Shown: positions 36,490 to 46,648, numbered from the stretch's first letter. The stretch is 64,000 nt of DNA from an uncultured Clostridia bacterium (GCA_934180065.1 CAKPRA010000003.1:27102-91101), one strand, 5' to 3'. Numbers and translations: made by a program. Notes: generated by a model from the sequence alone, not told the origin.

Positions 36490-38367
36490 ATGAGTTATAA
36501 TGCGGGAAAATATGATATAGCAGTAATCGGAGCTGGTCATGCAGGATGTGAAGCAGCACTTGCAGCTGCAAGAATGGGAATGAAAACATTAATGTTTTCA
36601 ATAAGTTTAGAAGCTGTGGCAAATATGCCATGTAATCCACATATAGGAGGAAGTTCAAAAGGTCATCTTGTTAGAGAAATTGACTGTCTTGGTGGTGAAA
36701 TGGGAAAAAATATAGATAAGAGCTATATTCAATTAAAAATGTTGAATACGTCAAAGGGCCCTGCTGTGTATTCTTTAAGGGCACAGGCCGATAGAAAAAA
36801 ATATCAAGCAGAAATGAAACATACATTAGAAAAACAAGAAAATTTATACTTAAAACAAGCTGAAATTGTGAATATAACACTTGAAAATAATAAAGTTAAA
36901 TCAATAGAAACTAATATTGGTGCAATATATGATGTTGATGCAATTATAGTTGCAACAGGTACATATTTAAAGGGAAAAATATTTATAGGAGAAAATTCTT
37001 TTGAAAGTGGTCCAGATGGTGTATTTCCTGCGAATAAACTATCTGAATGTTTGAAATCTTTAGGTGTAAATCTTGTTAGATTTAAAACTGGTACACCAGC
37101 GAGAATCAATAGAAAAAGCATTGATTTTTCGAAGATGGAAATACAAGAAGGGGAAAAAGATATAGAGGCTTTTTCATTAGAGGATGAAATTGATCAAAAT
37201 AAAGAGCAATTACCATGTTATTTAACTTATACAAATCAAAAAACACATGATATAATAAGAGCAAATTTGCATAGATCTCCATTGTATGCAGGAAGAATTG
37301 AGGGAACCGGACCTAGATATTGTCCTTCAATTGAAGATAAAGTTGTTAGATTTGCTGATAAAGAAAGACACCAAGTATTTATAGAGCCAATGGGAGAAAA
37401 TACAGATGAAATGTATGTCCAGGGAATGAGCTCATCTTTGCCAGAAGATGTACAAATTGCGATGTACAGAACATTACCAGGCTTAGAAAATGCAGAATTT
37501 ACAAGACCTGCATATGCAATTGAATATGATTGTATTGATCCAGCAGATTTAAAATTATCGTTAGAATATAAAAAAATAGAGAATTTATTTTTTGCAGGGC
37601 AAGCTAATGGAACTTCTGGATATGAAGAAGCTGCATCTCAAGGATTAATAGCAGGTATAAATGCTTCATTAAAATTAAAAGGAAAAAATCCTGTGATTTT
37701 AGATAGATCCCAGGCTTATATAGGTGTTCTTATTGATGATATTGTAACAAAAGGTACTAATGAACCATATAGAATGATGACATCTAGAGCTGAATATAGG
37801 CTTTTATTAAGACAGGATAATGCAGATTTAAGACTTACTGAGATAGGACATGATGTTGGACTAATTTCAGATGAGAGATATAATGAATTTTTAAAGAAAA
37901 AGAAAAATGTCGAAAATGAAATAGAAAGAATAAGAAAATTAACAATAAAACCAACAGAAGAGGTTAATAATTTTCTAGAAAAGAATAATTCTTCAAAAAT
38001 AACAGCTGGTGTTAAGTTAGCTGACTTGCTAAAACGTACAGAATTGAATTATAAGAAACTTTCAGAGATAGATAATAATAGACCATTATTAACTAAACAA
38101 GAAGCACAAGAAGTCGAAATACAGGTCAAATATGAAGGATATATAAAAATGCAAGAGGAACAGGTTAAGAAATTTAAAAAGTTAGAAGATAAAATATTAT
38201 CAGAAGATATTGATTATAATGACATTAAAGGACTAAGAATTGAAGCAAGACAAAAATTAAATAAGGTAAAACCACAATCAATAGGACAGGCTTCTAGAAT
38301 ATCCGGTGTTTCACCTGCAGATGTATCTGTGTTGTTAATATATTTGGAACAACAAAGAAGAAAATAA
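36490..38367 (+). CDS. mnmG: tRNA modification enzyme MnmG (GidA)
   Basis: A 625-residue FAD protein, partner of MnmE in wobble-uridine modification. Seen: FAD-binding motif AVIGAGHAGCEAALAAARMG near the N-terminus; NPHIGGSSKGHLVREIDCLG; the second nucleotide motif GTYLKGKIFIG; GQANGTSGYEEAASQGL near 375; and the C-terminal helical MnmE/tRNA-binding part ending IYLEQQRRK. GGGGAGGAAAC precedes the ATG. Length is normal. Confidence 0.98.
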   Translation: MSYNAGKYDIAVIGAGHAGCEAALAAARMGMKTLMFSISLEAVANMPCNPHIGGSSKGHLVREIDCLGGEMGKNIDKSYIQLKMLNTSKGPAVYSLRAQADRKKYQAEMKHTLEKQENLYLKQAEIVNITLENNKVKSIETNIGAIYDVDAIIVATGTYLKGKIFIGENSFESGPDGVFPANKLSECLKSLGVNLVRFKTGTPARINRKSIDFSKMEIQEGEKDIEAFSLEDEIDQNKEQLPCYLTYTNQKTHDIIRANLHRSPLYAGRIEGTGPRYCPSIEDKVVRFADKERHQVFIEPMGENTDEMYVQGMSSSLPEDVQIAMYRTLPGLENAEFTRPAYAIEYDCIDPADLKLSLEYKKIENLFFAGQANGTSGYEEAASQGLIAGINASLKLKGKNPVILDRSQAYIGVLIDDIVTKGTNEPYRMMTSRAEYRLLLRQDNADLRLTEIGHDVGLISDERYNEFLKKKKNVENEIERIRKLTIKPTEEVNNFLEKNNSSKITAGVKLADLLKRTELNYKKLSEIDNNRPLLTKQEAQEVEIQVKYEGYIKMQEEQVKKFKKLEDKILSEDIDYNDIKGLRIEARQKLNKVKPQSIGQASRISGVSPADVSVLLIYLEQQRRK

Positions 38368-38412
38368 GGTTATAGATTTCCTAAAATCTAAATATAAATA
38401 CAAGGAATTAAT

Positions 38413-39132
38413 ATGAATTTAGAAGAATTTTCAGAAGAGTTTATTAAACAAGCTCAAGAGATAAATATAGAAATAGATATAAATAAAATTGAAAAATTTT
38501 ATTTATATATGAATTTATTATTAGAATGGAATGAAAAAATTAATTTAACAGCAATTACAAATCCTAAAGAGGTAATTATTAAACATTTTATAGATTCTAT
38601 AACAATATCAAGATATATTAAAAGTAACTCGAAAGTTATTGATGTAGGAACTGGTGCTGGTTTCCCAGGAATTCCGATAAAGATATTTGATGAAACCTTA
38701 AATCTAACATTATTAGATTCATTAAATAAAAGAACAATATTTCTAAAGGAAGTAATAGAAAAACTGAACTTAAAAAATGTAGAAATAATACATGGAAGAG
38801 CAGAAGATTATGCACAAAATAGTATGTATAGAGAAAAATATGATTACGCTGTTTCTAGAGCGGTGGCATCACTAAACATATTACTGGAATATTTGGTGCC
38901 ATATACAAGGGTTAATGGTAAAGTAATTGCTATGAAGGGAATTAATGTAGATGATGAAATAAAAAATTCTAATACAGCCTTAAATAAATTAGGGGCAAAA
39001 ATAGAGAAAAAAGAGGAAATAATATTGCCTGAATCATGTGGAAATAGATATATTATAATAATAAATAAAAATAATATAACAGGTAAGATATATCCTCGAA
39101 AAGCAGGAATTCCTAAGAAGAATCCACTGTAG
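38413..39132 (+). CDS. rsmG: 16S rRNA (guanine527-N7)-methyltransferase
   Basis: A 239-residue SAM-dependent methyltransferase acting on 16S rRNA. Seen: LLLEWNEKINLTAITNPKEV near residue 38, the SAM loop VIDVGTGAGFPGIPIKI near 80, and AVASLNILLEYLVPY. It follows mnmG by 45 bases, the usual mnmG-rsmG-parA-parB arrangement to the right of the origin. A strong terminator follows. Confidence 0.97.
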   Translation: MNLEEFSEEFIKQAQEINIEIDINKIEKFYLYMNLLLEWNEKINLTAITNPKEVIIKHFIDSITISRYIKSNSKVIDVGTGAGFPGIPIKIFDETLNLTLLDSLNKRTIFLKEVIEKLNLKNVEIIHGRAEDYAQNSMYREKYDYAVSRAVASLNILLEYLVPYTRVNGKVIAMKGINVDDEIKNSNTALNKLGAKIEKKEEIILPESCGNRYIIIINKNNITGKIYPRKAGIPKKNPL

Positions 39133-39140
39133 AATTATGT

Positions 39141-39178
39141 AAAAAAATGGATTTTATAATAAAAAATCCATTTTTTTA
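39141..39178 (+). terminator. Terminator of rsmG
   Basis: AAAAAAATGGATTTT pairs with AAAATCCATTTTTTT across seven bases, beginning eight bases after the rsmG stop; the T-run is part of the stem. Confidence 0.85.
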
Positions 39179-39225
39179 TACTATTTGTAGACATTCATTT
39201 TTTGAATATCAATGTATGTTTTTTC

Positions 39226-39254
39226 TTGACATATTAAAAAATATTATATATCAT
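39226..39254 (+). promoter_or_regulatory. parAB promoter
   Basis: TTGACA (39226-39231), a 17-base spacer and TATCAT (39249-39254). It lies between the rsmG terminator and parA, giving parAB its own transcription. Confidence 0.6.
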
Positions 39255-39301
39255 ATATAATATTAAAATAAAAATTATTACAAATGAATGGGGGCAGAAC
39301 T

Positions 39302-40072
39302 TTGGGAAAGGTTATATCAATTGCGAATCAAAAAGGTGGAGTTGGAAAAACAACAACAGCCGTTAATTTAAGTGCATTACTTGCCAAAAAAGGTAAAAAA
39401 GTTCTATTAATAGATACAGATCCTCAAGGAAATGCTACAAGTGGTGTAGGCGTAGACAAAAGTGTTAGTTTCTCTGTATATGATGTATTAGTAGATGATG
39501 TTGAAATAGAAAATACAATTCAAACTACAGAAATGAATAATTTGGAAGTTTGTCCATCAAATATTAACTTAGCAGGGGCAGAGGTTCAATTAGTTTCAGA
39601 AGAATCAAGAGAATTTAGGTTAAAAAATAAATTAGAAAAAATTAAAGATCAATATGATTATATAATAATCGATTGCCCGCCATCATTAGGGCTAGTAACA
39701 TTAAATGCTTTTACTGCATCAGATAGTGTTTTGATACCAGTACAATGCGAATATTATGCGCTAGAGGGATTAGGACAATTAATAAATACAATAAATTTGG
39801 TTAAAAAGAGATTAAATAAAAGCATAACAATTGAGGGAGCATTGCTTACAATGTATGATGCAAGAACAAATTTATCAAATCAAGTAGCAAAAGAGGTTAA
39901 GAACTATTTTGAAGATAGAGTTTATAAAACGATAATTCCAAGAAATGTTAAATTAAGTGAAGCTCCTAGTTATGGAATGCCAATATGCATGTATGATGCA
40001 AGATCTAAGGGTTCAAGATGTTATGATAAGTTTGCAAAAGAATTTATTAAAAAAAATGAACCAAAGAAATAA
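39302..40072 (+). CDS. parA: Chromosome partitioning ATPase ParA/Soj
   Basis: About 256 residues. Seen: the deviant Walker A KGGVGKTTTAVNLSALLA, LLIDTDPQGNATSGVG, and YIIIDCPPSLGLVTLNAF. Known: with ParB it segregates origins, and as Soj it regulates DnaA. Start choice: the frame is open from ATG 39284, but a GGGGGC sequence (39289-39294) lies eight bases before TTG 39302, and the TTG start gives the usual MGKVISIANQKGG N-terminus. Confidence 0.96.
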   Translation: MGKVISIANQKGGVGKTTTAVNLSALLAKKGKKVLLIDTDPQGNATSGVGVDKSVSFSVYDVLVDDVEIENTIQTTEMNNLEVCPSNINLAGAEVQLVSEESREFRLKNKLEKIKDQYDYIIIDCPPSLGLVTLNAFTASDSVLIPVQCEYYALEGLGQLINTINLVKKRLNKSITIEGALLTMYDARTNLSNQVAKEVKNYFEDRVYKTIIPRNVKLSEAPSYGMPICMYDARSKGSRCYDKFAKEFIKKNEPKK

Positions 40073-40145
40073 ATGGAAAAGTAATAATATAAAGTGTGAT
40101 ATTTTTTGTTATTTTTAATTGAAATGGAAAGGAATGATTATAAAA

Positions 40146-41024
40146 ATGAATAAAAAAACAGGTTTAGGTAGAGGTTTAGATGCATTATTTAGTGTGGATT
40201 CCTTTGAAGAGCAGGATGAAAAAGAAAATGTTTCACAGCAACAATTAGATAGTTCAGAAATAATACATAAGATTAAAATATCAGAAATAGAGCCAAATAA
40301 AAATCAGCCAAGAAGAACTTTTAATAGTGAAAGTATTGAAGAATTATCAGAGTCAATAAAAAGGTATGGGGTAATTCAACCAATAATTGTTACAAAAAAA
40401 AATAATTATTATGAAATAATTGCAGGAGAAAGAAGATGGAGAGCTTCAAAAAAAGCAGGGCTTACAGAAATGCCTTGTATAATAAGAGATGACCAAGAAA
40501 GAGAAAACAAAGAAATAGCTCTAATTGAAAATATTCAAAGGGAGGATTTAAACCCAATTGAAAAAGCTAAAAGTTTTAGAACATTATTAGACGAATATGG
40601 AATGACTCAATTGGAATTAGCACAAACTATAGGGATAAGTAGAAGTGCTCTTGCAAATACTGTTAGATTATTAAATATGGATCCAAGAGTTATTGATTTA
40701 ACGTTAGAAGGAAAATTAACAGAAGGTCATTGTAGGTCATTGATGGCAATAAATGATTTGGATAGGCAATATGAAATGGCTTTGCAAATAATAGAAAATG
40801 GCGATTCTGTAAGAGAAATAGAAAGAAAAGTAAAAAATAAAAAAAATGAGCAAAAACAAAAAGGAAATCCATATGAATCAATATATAAAGATATAGAAAA
40901 TAAATTCCAAGGATTTTTTGGGACAAAGGTAAAATTAGATGCTGGAAAGAAAAAAGGAAAAATAATAATAGAATATGTTTCTAATGAGGATTTAGAAAGA
41001 ATTATGGAATTATTAGAAAAATAA
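40146..41024 (+). CDS. parB: Chromosome partitioning protein ParB/Spo0J
   Basis: About 292 residues. Seen: the N-terminal GLGRGLDALFS; IEPNKNQPRRTFNSESIEEL; the CTP-binding GERRWRASKKAGL; ALIENIQREDLNPIEKA; and a helix-turn-helix MTQLELAQTIGISRSALANT. Known: binds parS, slides as a CTP clamp and recruits condensin. The frame opens at 40119, but the ATG at 40146 yields the canonical start and has AAAGGA about 12 bases upstream. It follows parA by 73 bases. Confidence 0.96.
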   Translation: MNKKTGLGRGLDALFSVDSFEEQDEKENVSQQQLDSSEIIHKIKISEIEPNKNQPRRTFNSESIEELSESIKRYGVIQPIIVTKKNNYYEIIAGERRWRASKKAGLTEMPCIIRDDQERENKEIALIENIQREDLNPIEKAKSFRTLLDEYGMTQLELAQTIGISRSALANTVRLLNMDPRVIDLTLEGKLTEGHCRSLMAINDLDRQYEMALQIIENGDSVREIERKVKNKKNEQKQKGNPYESIYKDIENKFQGFFGTKVKLDAGKKKGKIIIEYVSNEDLERIMELLEK

Positions 41025-41029
41025 AAATT

Positions 41030-41082
41030 AAACATCATTTTATAATTATGAATTATTTTTAATTATAAATGATGTTTTTTTA
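41030..41082 (+). terminator. Terminator of parAB
   Basis: AAACATCATTT and ATAATTA pair with TAATTATAAATGATGTTT around an A/T loop and are followed by TTTTT. Confidence 0.8.
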
Positions 41083-41084
41083 TG

Positions 41085-41300
41085 GAATAAAATAATAAAA
41101 AAATTTCAGAAATTAAAATAAATAATTGAGTAATAAATTAAATAAATAATTAAATAAAATTAAATAAATGATTAAAATAATAAATTAAAAAATAATTAAA
41201 ATAGTGAATAAAAATCAATTAAATAATTAGAATAATAGGTTAAAATAAATTAAGTAAAAATTAATAATTAAATAGAAAATTAAATAATAATATATAATAA
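41085..41300. repeat. A-rich low-complexity spacer
   Basis: About 215 bases made of irregular units such as AATTAAATAAATAATTAAA, with hardly any G or C. It separates the convergent parB and activase genes and their terminators. No open frame of note and no ribosome site. Confidence 0.8.
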
Positions 41301-41302
41301 AT

Positions 41303-41333
41303 AAAAAGATCCGCAATTATAGCGAATCTTTTA
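41303..41333 (-). terminator. Terminator of the activase gene
   Basis: On the minus strand AAAGATTCGC pairs with GCGGATCTTT (one wobble) across a seven-base loop and continues into TTTATTTAT. Confidence 0.8.
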
Positions 41334-41337
41334 TTTT

Positions 41338-44300
41338 TTAGATTTTTTGCTCTCGTTGTAAATTATCTTTTGCAACAGTCATTAATAGTTTCAATCTGTT
41401 TGTTTGGTTAGCTTCACTTGCTCCAGGATCATAATCTATTGGAGCAATATTAGCATTTGGATATTTACTGCGTATTGTTTTTATAACACCTTTTCCAACT
41501 ACGTGATTTGGTAAACAGGCAAATGGTTGAACACAAACTATATTTGTTATTCCATGTTCAATATATTCTATCATTTCAGCAGTTAGGAACCATCCTTCTC
41601 CTGTTTGATTACCTATTGATAAAATATCTTTCACTTTATCTTCTAGTTCCCATATGTTACAAGGTAATAAGTAATCTTTTTTTGAGTTTGATAAAGCCTC
41701 TACAGAGCTCTTTTCCAAAATATCCATAAGTTTTATAGCATATTTAAATACATTAGCTTTTAGTGCACCAGTTTGTATTAGTTGATTAAAAGTTATTTTA
41801 TGAGTTGCAATGAATTTTATAAATCCCATAAAATCAGGCAAAATTACTTCAGCACCTTCTTGTTCCAATTTATCTGCTACATAATTGTTACCAAAAGGAT
41901 GATATTTAATTAATACCTCTCCCACAATTCCTACTTTTGGTTTTTTTACTGATGTATCTAATTCGATTTTTTCGAAGGCATCTACCATTTCAAATATAAA
42001 CTTTTTCATTTCTTTTAAAGATGATTTTCTTACAATTTGTTTGCATTTTTCAAGCCACTCTTCATATAATTTTTGAGTTTCACCTTTATTAATTTCATAT
42101 GCTCTATTTTTAGCTAATAATTTTTGAATTAAATCACCTAAAATTACTGCTTTAAATAAGCGCTCTATAAAACCAAGGGTCAATTTAAATCCTGGATTTT
42201 TTTCCATTCCTACAACATTAAATGATATTACTGGAATCTGAGAAAAACCAGCATCTTTTAAAGCTTTCCTGATAAATCCTATGTAGTTTGTAGCACGACA
42301 ACCACCACCTGTTTGAGACATTATAATTGCTGTTTTATTTAAATCATATTCGCCTGATTGTAATGCCTCTATAAATTGGCCAGTTGTTAGTATTGAAGGA
42401 TAGCATGCATCATTATTTACATATTTTAAACCTGTTTCTACCGTATGATTTGTACATTCTTTCAATAATTTTATATTATATCCTGAGGCTTGTCCTGCTG
42501 CCTCAATTAACTCAAAATGAATTGGAGCCATTAAAGGACATAAAATTGTATATTCTTTATTCATTTCTTTAGTATAAGGGATTTTCTTTATTCCATAGTC
42601 ACCTACATAATCATCATTTTTTAGACCTATACGTTTATTCATACTGGCAAGTAATGATCTAATACGAATTCTTACAGCACCAAGGTTATTTATTTCATCA
42701 ATTTTTATAAGAGTATACATTTTTCCATAGCTTGATAATATTTCTTCAACTTGATCTGTTGTAACTGCATCGACTCCACAACCAAACGAATTTAATTGAA
42801 CTAATTCAAGATAATCTTTATGTCCGACTAAATCAGCTGCTGCATATAGTCTAGCATGGAATGTCCATTGGTCAACAACTCTTAGTGGTCTTTTTGCTTC
42901 AGATAGATGACAAACACTATCTTCTGTTAATACACTTAATCCAAGACTTGTTATTAAAGTATCAATTCCATGATTTACTTCTGGATCTGTATGATATGGT
43001 CTTCCCGCAATTACAATACCTTTTAGATTATTTTCTTCAAGATATTTTAAGGTTTCTTCACCTTTTTTTCTAATATCTGATTTATATTGTTGATACTCAT
43101 GTTCAGCCATTTTTGCGGCAATTAGAAGCTCTTTTTTAGTAAAATTGTATTTTTTAAATTCAGGCAATTCTAATATAGTTTTTGCTAATTTTTCTGGCTC
43201 AAAAGGTAAAAATGGATTTAGAAATTCTATATTATCATGTTTTAGCTCTTCAACATTATTTTTTAAAACCTCAGAATAAGATATTACAATCGGACAATTA
43301 TAATGGTTATCAGCATCTTTGTACTCTTTTCTTGAATATGGAATACAAGGATAAAATATGGTTTTTATACCTTGTTGTATTAAACTTATAATATGACCAT
43401 GAGATAATTTTGCTGGAAAACATACAGATTCTGATGGCATTGATTCGATACCTTTCTCATATGTTTTTCGATTACTCTTTTCAGATATTATTACTCTAAA
43501 ACCTAAGTTTGTTAAAAAGGTAAACCAAAATGGATAATCTTCATACATGTTTAAAACTCTAGGGATTCCAATAGTTCCTCTTTTGGCATATTCTTCAGTT
43601 AAAGGTATATAGTTAAATAATCTCTCATATTTATATTTAATTAAATTAGGCAGATTTGATGAGTTATTTTTTATTCCAGCACCTTTTTCACATCTGTTTC
43701 CAGAAATATATCTGCTACCATCGCTAAACTTATTAATTGTTAATAAACAATGATTTTCGCAGTTTTGACAACGTACATGAGTTGTAGTTACCTCAAGTTT
43801 ATCAATTTGATCAGGTTTTAATATTGTTGAGTGATATTCCATATCAAGATTTGATTCATATTGTTGTTTTGCAAGTAAAGCTGCTCCATATGCGCCCATT
43901 AAACCGGCAATATCAGGTCTAATAACATTTTTTCCAACAATTAATTCAAAAGCTCTAAGTACAGCATCATTATAAAATGTTCCACCTTGAACAACAATTG
44001 AATTACCTAGAGTACTTACGTCCCTAATTTTCATTACTTTTTGAATAGCATTTTTTATTACTGAATATGACAAACCTGCTGATATATCTCCAACAGAATA
44101 TCCTTCTTTTTGAGCTTGCTTTATTTTAGAATTCATAAAAACAGTACATCTAGAACCAAGATCTACGGGTTTTCTAGATTCAATTGCAGCTTGAACGAAA
44201 TCTTCTATAGAAAGATTTAAACTTTTTGCAAATGTTTCAATAAAAGATCCACAACCAGATGAGCAAGCTTCATTTAACATTATATTGTCAATAGTTCCTT

Positions 44301-45597
44301 TCTTAATTCTGATATATTTCATATCTTGTCCACCAATATCAACAATACTTGTTACACCAGGCATAAATTCTTTGGCTGCAGTATAATGTGCAATAGTTTC
44401 TATTTCATTTAAATCAATTTTTAAAGCTGTTTTTATTAATTGTTCTCCATATCCTGTAACTCCACTATAACGAATGTCAGCTTTTTCAGGTAATACAGAA
44501 TACATTTTTTTCAACATATTCATTACGCTTTTTAATGGATTACCTTCATTGTTTCCATATAATGAATATAGTAATTTGCCTTCATCATCAATTAAAACCA
44601 ATTTTGTTGTTGTTGATCCAGCATCAATTCCAACATAACAATTTCCAGAAAAATTTTCTAAACTTCCTTTTTTCACACAGTCTTTGTTATGTCTATTTTT
44701 AAATTCTTCGTAATCAGCATCAATAGAAAACAATGGAGATAATGGAATTGTTGTAGAATCATGAGAATCACGTAATACTCTAATTTTGCTTTTTAATATT
44801 TCATTCGTTATTGTTTTATTTTCTAAAGAACTTATTGCTGCACCTTTAGCAACAAATAGGTGAGCCTCTTCAGGAATAATAATCTCATTATCTTTCAACT
44901 TTAATGTTTCAATAAATCTTTGTCGTAATTCTGATAAGTAATTTAATGGGCCACCTAAAAAAGCAACATTACCTTTTATAGGCCTTCCACATGCTAATCC
45001 ACTGATAGTTTGGTTTACGACAGCTTGAAATATAGAAACGGCAATATCTTCTTTTGCAGCACCTTCATTTAATAGAGGTTGAATATCTGTTTTGGCGAAA
45101 ACACCACAACGAGAAGCAATTGGATATATAGTAGTATAGTGCTTAGCAAGCTCATTTAATCCACTAGCATCTGTATGTAAAAGAGAAGCCATTTGATCTA
45201 TAAATGCACCTGTACCACCTGCACATGTACCATTCATACGTTGCTCTATAAAATTATCAAAATATATTATTTTTGCATCCTCTCCACCTAATTCAATAAC
45301 AACATCAGTTTGAGGAATATACTTTTCTACAGCCTTTTTACAAGATACTACCTCTTGAATAAAAGGTAAGTCTAAAAAGTTAGCTGCAGACATAGCTCCA
45401 GAGCCTGTAAGTGATATTGTGAATTGCGAATTTGGATAGTTTGTTTCAAGTTTTTCTAGTACATTACATACTGTATTTTTTGTATCAGAAAAATGTCTTT
45501 CGTAGTTTTGGTAGATAATGTTTAAATCAGAATCTAGTACTACGATTTTTACTGTTGTTGATCCAACGTCTAGTCCTACATGTAATATTTTTTCCAT
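41338..45597 (-). CDS. Fused two-domain acyl-CoA dehydratase activase
   Basis: A 1419-residue protein of the BadF/BadG/HgdC activase superfamily. Seen: two ASKHA ATPase domains, the first with GLDVGSTTVKIVVLD near residue 8 and NGTCAGGTGAF near 124, the second with GIDAGSTTTKLVLID near 322 and ACSSGCGSF near 446; a cysteine cluster VRCQNCENHCLL near 609; then a DUF2229-like region (from about 670) and a dehydratase-subunit-like C-terminus with GGGCRATNYIGFIRKAL near 1099. Known: activases hand electrons to 2-hydroxyacyl-CoA dehydratases through a [4Fe-4S] cluster held by such cysteines. The role of the long fused form is not established. No dehydratase operon surrounds it; it is monocistronic and head-on to replication. 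Confidence 0.88.
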   Translation of the reverse strand: MEKILHVGLDVGSTTVKIVVLDSDLNIIYQNYERHFSDTKNTVCNVLEKLETNYPNSQFTISLTGSGAMSAANFLDLPFIQEVVSCKKAVEKYIPQTDVVIELGGEDAKIIYFDNFIEQRMNGTCAGGTGAFIDQMASLLHTDASGLNELAKHYTTIYPIASRCGVFAKTDIQPLLNEGAAKEDIAVSIFQAVVNQTISGLACGRPIKGNVAFLGGPLNYLSELRQRFIETLKLKDNEIIIPEEAHLFVAKGAAISSLENKTITNEILKSKIRVLRDSHDSTTIPLSPLFSIDADYEEFKNRHNKDCVKKGSLENFSGNCYVGIDAGSTTTKLVLIDDEGKLLYSLYGNNEGNPLKSVMNMLKKMYSVLPEKADIRYSGVTGYGEQLIKTALKIDLNEIETIAHYTAAKEFMPGVTSIVDIGGQDMKYIRIKKGTIDNIMLNEACSSGCGSFIETFAKSLNLSIEDFVQAAIESRKPVDLGSRCTVFMNSKIKQAQKEGYSVGDISAGLSYSVIKNAIQKVMKIRDVSTLGNSIVVQGGTFYNDAVLRAFELIVGKNVIRPDIAGLMGAYGAALLAKQQYESNLDMEYHSTILKPDQIDKLEVTTTHVRCQNCENHCLLTINKFSDGSRYISGNRCEKGAGIKNNSSNLPNLIKYKYERLFNYIPLTEEYAKRGTIGIPRVLNMYEDYPFWFTFLTNLGFRVIISEKSNRKTYEKGIESMPSESVCFPAKLSHGHIISLIQQGIKTIFYPCIPYSRKEYKDADNHYNCPIVISYSEVLKNNVEELKHDNIEFLNPFLPFEPEKLAKTILELPEFKKYNFTKKELLIAAKMAEHEYQQYKSDIRKKGEETLKYLEENNLKGIVIAGRPYHTDPEVNHGIDTLITSLGLSVLTEDSVCHLSEAKRPLRVVDQWTFHARLYAAADLVGHKDYLELVQLNSFGCGVDAVTTDQVEEILSSYGKMYTLIKIDEINNLGAVRIRIRSLLASMNKRIGLKNDDYVGDYGIKKIPYTKEMNKEYTILCPLMAPIHFELIEAAGQASGYNIKLLKECTNHTVETGLKYVNNDACYPSILTTGQFIEALQSGEYDLNKTAIIMSQTGGGCRATNYIGFIRKALKDAGFSQIPVISFNVVGMEKNPGFKLTLGFIERLFKAVILGDLIQKLLAKNRAYEINKGETQKLYEEWLEKCKQIVRKSSLKEMKKFIFEMVDAFEKIELDTSVKKPKVGIVGEVLIKYHPFGNNYVADKLEQEGAEVILPDFMGFIKFIATHKITFNQLIQTGALKANVFKYAIKLMDILEKSSVEALSNSKKDYLLPCNIWELEDKVKDILSIGNQTGEGWFLTAEMIEYIEHGITNIVCVQPFACLPNHVVGKGVIKTIRSKYPNANIAPIDYDPGASEANQTNRLKLLMTVAKDNLQREQKI

Positions 45598-45690
45598 AGT
45601 TATTTCAATCCTTTCTTGTTTTTAATTTTAGATTAAAAACGTATATGTATATTTCAACATTTTCCCTTTTGATTTAATAATTCATAATGT

Positions 45691-45719
45691 ATTTTATATT
45701 GAAATGCAAAATTTGTCAA
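45691..45719 (-). promoter_or_regulatory. Promoter of the activase gene
   Basis: On the minus strand TTGACA (45714-45719), a 17-base spacer and TAAAAT (45691-45696), about 94 bases before the ATG. Confidence 0.65.
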
Positions 45720-45808
45720 ACAAAAAACACTTGAAATTATTGGGGTTTATGGTCATATTTGATACTTGTCTGTAATAGGATTTAAAAACAAATATAGGAG
45801 GTATTTTT

Positions 45809-46378
45809 ATGAATGAGAAAGTAAAAAAAATAGTGTTAATAGCCATAGTTATTTTGGTTATTATTATTGTAGGTATTTTAATCTATATGAATATTGATAT
45901 TAAAAAAGTAGATAGTACAAATGAAAATAATGAAATAGTTCCGGCAGAAGAAATAACAGATGAACAACTTAGAGAAACAACAATTAATTTATATTTTATT
46001 AATCAAAATAATGAAATTGCAGAAGAAATGCGAAAAATTGACTCGAAAATATTATTGCAAAATCCATATTTAGAAGTTATGAATTTGTTGATAAGTGGTC
46101 CAAAAGCTGATTGTTTTAAAACATATATACCAAAAGATGTAAAGGTTAATAATACAAAAAAGGAGGGGGATTGTATAATAATAGATTTTTCAAAAGAATT
46201 TATAGAAAATGAAGAAGAGAATGTTGATATACAAAGCTTAACAATAAGTCAAATAGTAAATACAATGACCCAATTTACAGAAATAAATTCAGTAAAAATC
46301 ACAGTAGAAGGAGAAGAAAATCTTTCTTTCAAAAATGGAAATATAAAGTTTGATAGAATTTTTACTGATGAGGATTAG
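45809..46378 (+). CDS. GerMN-domain membrane-anchored protein
   Basis: A 189-residue protein. Seen: a positive start and one transmembrane helix (IVLIAIVILVIIIVGILIYM, about 8-27), then an extracytoplasmic GerMN domain with TTINLYFINQNNEIAEE, LEVMNLLISGPKA and IIIDFSKEFIENE. Known: GerMN domains occur in spore-germination protein GerM and in envelope-linked proteins of sporulating bacteria. AGGAGGTATTTTT precedes the ATG. The last 17 bases overlap a small convergent ORF. Confidence 0.85.
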   Translation: MNEKVKKIVLIAIVILVIIIVGILIYMNIDIKKVDSTNENNEIVPAEEITDEQLRETTINLYFINQNNEIAEEMRKIDSKILLQNPYLEVMNLLISGPKADCFKTYIPKDVKVNNTKKEGDCIIIDFSKEFIENEEENVDIQSLTISQIVNTMTQFTEINSVKITVEGEENLSFKNGNIKFDRIFTDED

Positions 46379-46541
46379 GAAAATGTTTATTAGATATATT
46401 TTTTGTTTGATTAACAAAATTAAAAGATGTCGTTATATAGGTTAAATTTCTTAAAAAATGTTCAACTTCAAATAATGATTGAATTGGTTTACAACCATTT
46501 TTTAAAAAATTAATATTTTTACATGTTCGCTTTGAATTCAT
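46362..46541 (-). CDS. Small cysteine-containing ORF, 59 aa
   Basis: A frame of 59 codons starting at ATG 46541, with GCGGTGAT about five bases upstream. The predicted peptide begins MNSKRTCKNINFLKNGCKPI and continues with a helix SLFEVEHFLRNLTYITTSF; two cysteines lie ten residues apart. It runs convergently into the GerMN gene and overlaps its 3' end by 17 bases. The residue mix (F, C, R, L) is not the random composition of this AT-rich DNA, which supports coding. No function recognised. Confidence 0.5.
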   Translation of the reverse strand: MNSKRTCKNINFLKNGCKPIQSLFEVEHFLRNLTYITTSFNFVNQTKNISNKHFPNPHQ

Positions 46542-46648
46542 AATATCACCGCTTTCTATCTAGAATAAAAGAAAATACTTTAAAAAAAAGATATTTTATT
46601 ATATAATATTTATATTAAAAAAATTTGTTAACAGAAAGAGGATTATTT

